A program made the translations under genes and the position numbers. Positions 61,301 to 64,000 of a DNA stretch of 64,000 nt are shown here, in pieces. A model generated the notes under the pieces. That model was not told the DNA's origin, made no database searches, and saw nothing but the letters and a program-made list of their open reading frames with translations. Source of the DNA: Paragonimus westermani (taxonomy: Eukaryota; Platyhelminthes; Trematoda; Plagiorchiida; Troglotrematidae); contig QNGE01000276.1 in the NCBI GenBank assembly GCA_008508345.1, positions 146,897 to 210,896 on the forward strand, given 5' to 3'. Numbering within the stretch: position 1 is the stretch's first letter; every line of letters begins with the position of its first letter.

Positions 61301-62439
61301 TTTAGCACCATCGCACTTTTCATACACTTGAAACCCGATCAGCCACCTTTTGTCTTTTTCAGAACTAAATCTGAGCGACCACTGTAGGTGGCCGTCCCGG
61401 CATAGCCACTCCAGGTGAGCGAATTTCAGCCAGTGGACCTGCAGAGTACAGTTAGGTACGAGAGATGGCCATTTTCATCCTAAGACTCCGATATCTAGCT
61501 GGCACAAATGTTTTCCAAAGGCGTGTAGTCACGAACGTTTGCAAAAATGCCTCCCGGATTGCCGCATCTAGCCACTGTGCTGCTTGCAACCTTCTAGAAT
61601 TGATTCCAGTCTAGTACTGTCAAATCAGACGACGTCCTCCTAGAACTCATCTTGGGAGAGCAAATCGAGAAAACATTTCGCTTTTCCAGACACATGAAGA
61701 CTTGTATACCAGATCACATCACACTGTTCCGTTTATGAATGCTTATGCTACCAAATGTAATAACTTGTTTCTATCAGTACATGACGTCACGTTAGTTTTT
61801 GTTTGGTAGTTGGTTAACCTAATTTCCATTTGTCGTCTGAAGGCTATCTGAATTGATACGGTAAGATTTCGGGTGATCAAGCAAAGATGTGCTCCGGAAC
61901 TTTCTAGTTATTCCACCACTTAACTACACACACTTGTAAAACGATTTTAACCACGCAGTTCATCATAGGCTATTCCTTCTTGATTAGACCAATCTGACTA
62001 ACCAACGTTGTGACCTACATCGATGAGTTAGCCTTACTGGGATTGTTTTATGAGTAGTTTGTTAATTCCTTTTGTCCTGATTAGATACAACTCACAGTTG
62101 ATCATGTTCTTTGTATCTATATTGATCTGTTGGCCAGGTCTTTTTACCGTTGCTGGATCTGATCAGTGATACACATTTCTGTCGCAACAATGTATAGAAC
62201 GTACGTCTAAGAGCTTGTGAAGCGACCACGTTGACCATTCTACTAGCGGTCACTCAACAGACGGGGCCGACATTTTCTAATTTACGCAGCTCATATTATG
62301 AATGGTATCTAATATGTTACTGGGTTTGTTCATTGCTTCTAGGACTAGGTAGCAAACGTATTAAACAAAACGATTATTTTGGTTACATTTTGCTAGTTGC
62401 TTGCTGAAATCTGATATCAACCCAACTGTGTTGTCTAAA
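58321..62439. other. no recognised gene
   Basis: Open frames at 59324-59587, 60491-60871 (126 codons) and 60865-61053 (+) and 60010-60198 (-) show no domain I recognise. 61370-61440 is GC-richer but unassigned. Confidence 0.4.
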
Positions 62440-62836
62440 TTGAAAACTAGCTAAACTTGATTGTAGACTTTGAATCCTTACAATACCTCTGATTAGCCCA
62501 CCGTGAAAAGAAACGCTAGTCTTGAGTTTCAGTCATATTAGAACTCACTAGTAACGCATATTCTCAGTGAGACTAGAACTCACGATCTGATCATCGTGCT
62601 TGGGAAACTAGTGTGTTGACTACAACAACGGCAATCTCACAAGAGACCACTGAATAATCCCAGTCGAGCGTTCAACCTTAACTCTGGTTGAATAGTGTTC
62701 AATTCGTCCAAACAATTTGGAAGCAGAATAAACGGGATCGTTCTGTTAAATCCGGTAGAAAACCTTGTGATCGGGACTTACCACCTGTGTTGCATTTACT
62801 GTCTTTACTGAGACCACTAAGCATGGTTTAAATCAA
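62440..62836 (-). repeat. HIR-SINE copy 9, subfamily B
   Basis: Reverse-strand partner of copy 5, aligned from its 5' region (minus-strand TTTAAACCATGC, at 62836) to the 3' arm (AAGTCTACAATCAAG, near 62450). The phrase GATCCCGTTTATTCTGCTTC is shared exactly. In the ribozyme GAAA is intact, but the first core half reads CUAGUGA and the triplet is GAC, so it should be inactive. As in copy 5, no inverted 5' arm can be recognised outside 62836, so subfamily B may lack it or carry a diverged one. Confidence 0.78.
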
Positions 62837-63544
62837 GAATAGAATCGGATGTCACCTTTACACATATGACGTTTTTCTGAACACAATCTACTTATAGACG
62901 TAGGTTGCAACCTAATGTTTCTATGCCTTTATAAGTCTAGATAAACTTACTTTAAACCCAGAAATTTTCCAAAGTTTTAGTAAACTAAAGCGGATTTTGT
63001 CTTTCCAACTGGCCATCCAGGAGGTGCACTATTACCTTTCGCCATACTACCTTCCGATTACGCCAGACAAATTAAATTATTTTACTATAGGTTAAGTTTG
63101 TGTGAGACCAATCTTGGGTTGAGGTCTGGGCTCACCCGTGTTGAGTTAAAAAAAAATCCTGTTATGTATAGTACACCTGATTTCATCAACATCAACTAAT
63201 TCTTCATAGTCAGTGGTCATGGTAATAGACAACAAACTGCCGTATAACATGCGTTTGGGGTGTAGAGAGTAGAAAATTGATGAGCCGGCCAGCCAACTTT
63301 ATGCTTAAAAAAACCTACATCGTCGGAACCGTATGAACGTGTTGGCACTTGAACTGTTGGCTCAGAATATGGAAGTCACTCTGCTCAAATATATACCTTC
63401 ATTAGTTTCATGGGTTACAGGGTTAAGTTGGATAGCAGGAATTATTCGATCTGTCGTTTTCGACAATTTTTCCGCGAGATGCAACAAAGTGGTCAACAAA
63501 CTCTTCACTGTTCAGTTAATTCGGTGGCTTCAACATAACTCAGA
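62837..63544. other. no recognisable feature
   Basis: A plus open frame at 63333-63578 runs into copy 10 and is unassigned. An A-run lies near 63150. Confidence 0.35.
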
Positions 63545-63885
63545 AATTCCCGATGGCGGAATTACCAACTGGAGTTAACAAGACAGTTATGACGTCTTCC
63601 ATCGAGACGATCCGGTACTTTGGACATTATCCACATAAGGTTGCGTTTGAGCGTTTACATATGATTGATCAGTCATGCTTAGTGTGAAGATAGTGATATT
63701 GTGGTCCACACACTGGTCTCACAGACACGAGGGTTGGGGTACAAGTGCTGACTCGGACAAGGATACGCACTATTGATGAGCTGTAATAAAAACGCAAATC
63801 GAGTCTAGTGTTTCCTTACAAAGTGGGCCAGTCAAAAGACCCACCAGAATGCAAAGAATGTGATTGGTGTTCAGCTTGAAACACT
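63545..63885 (+). repeat. HIR-SINE copy 10
   Basis: The spacer begins with ACTGGAGTTAACAAGACAGT (63569-63588), like copy 8's ACTGGAGTTAACAGACAGT, and CGAGACGATCCGG follows. GAGCGTTTACATATGATTGAT leads into the head (AGATAGTGATATTGTGGTC), whose boxes are weak. The ribozyme keeps stem I, GCACUA with UAGUGU, and GUC, but the core is UUGAUGA and GAAA is CAAA. The 3' arm reads GAATGCAAAGAATGTGATTGG, then GTTCAGCTTGAA, ending about 63885. No clear left arm upstream. Confidence 0.75.
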
Positions 63886-64000
63886 TCACTATGCGATGGA
63901 ATTTGGTCAAATCTTCACCAACCTGCTGGTTGAATAAATATTGTCATACATACAATCAACTCCCGTTTGTACGGGTTTACTTATCCGGAAGAAGTGTGAT

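Overview
The window looks like an anonymous, repeat-rich stretch of an animal nuclear genome. A parasitic flatworm, probably a digenean trematode, is the best guess. The grounds are: no long open frame anywhere (the longest is 191 codons and is a retroelement remnant), AT-leaning composition, decayed Penelope-like, Ty3/Gypsy and LINE elements, and many copies of a short retroposon that joins a tRNA-like Pol III head to a hammerhead ribozyme. The same head-plus-ribozyme pairing is known from the Smalpha repeat of Schistosoma. I found no convincing host protein-coding exon, no functional tRNA or rRNA gene, and no bacterial feature, so this is intergenic or intronic DNA made largely of old transposable elements.

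The most interesting content is that short family, called HIR-SINE here, with about ten copies at 595, 5859, 27491, 27911, 42461, 51087, 53318, 57790, 62440 and 63545. Full copies read: a 5' arm, a spacer, a tRNA-like A box and B box, a type I hammerhead ribozyme, and a 3' arm that is the inverted complement of the 5' arm. Copy 1 (595-740) keeps every hammerhead core residue I can check. Copy 8 (57790-58320) is bounded by a perfect 13-base direct repeat. Two copies (42461 and 62440) form a diverged subfamily. One copy is broken by the window's only N, at 27960, where its two inverted arms meet.

Layout. 1-740: a short two-unit repeat and copy 1. 2669-3773: a doubtful Penelope-like fragment (-) and a LINE reverse-transcriptase-upstream fragment (+). 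5859-6225: copy 2. 7120-8745 (-): Penelope-like reverse transcriptase remnant. 13180-15135 (-): a better preserved Penelope-like C-terminus (RT thumb and GIY-YIG endonuclease) with a hammerhead-like motif about 1 kb downstream, where its 3' pseudo-LTR should lie. 16608-16705 and 33921-34015: a second dispersed repeat. 17884-18198: a GC-richer, gag-like open frame. 27491-28095: copies 3 and 4. 32255-33165: a Ty3/Gypsy integrase fossil. 42385-42855: copy 5. 45153-45316: a perfect hairpin and an AT microsatellite. 47733-47875: a second hammerhead-like pseudo-LTR fragment. 51087-58320: copies 6, 7 and 8. 62440-63885: copies 9 and 10.

Nothing here acts as an operon or pathway. What links the elements is retrotransposition: the short family is non-autonomous and would need enzymes from a LINE or a Penelope-like element, and two element classes carry self-cleaving RNA motifs. 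All family names rest on motifs read by eye, with no database search.
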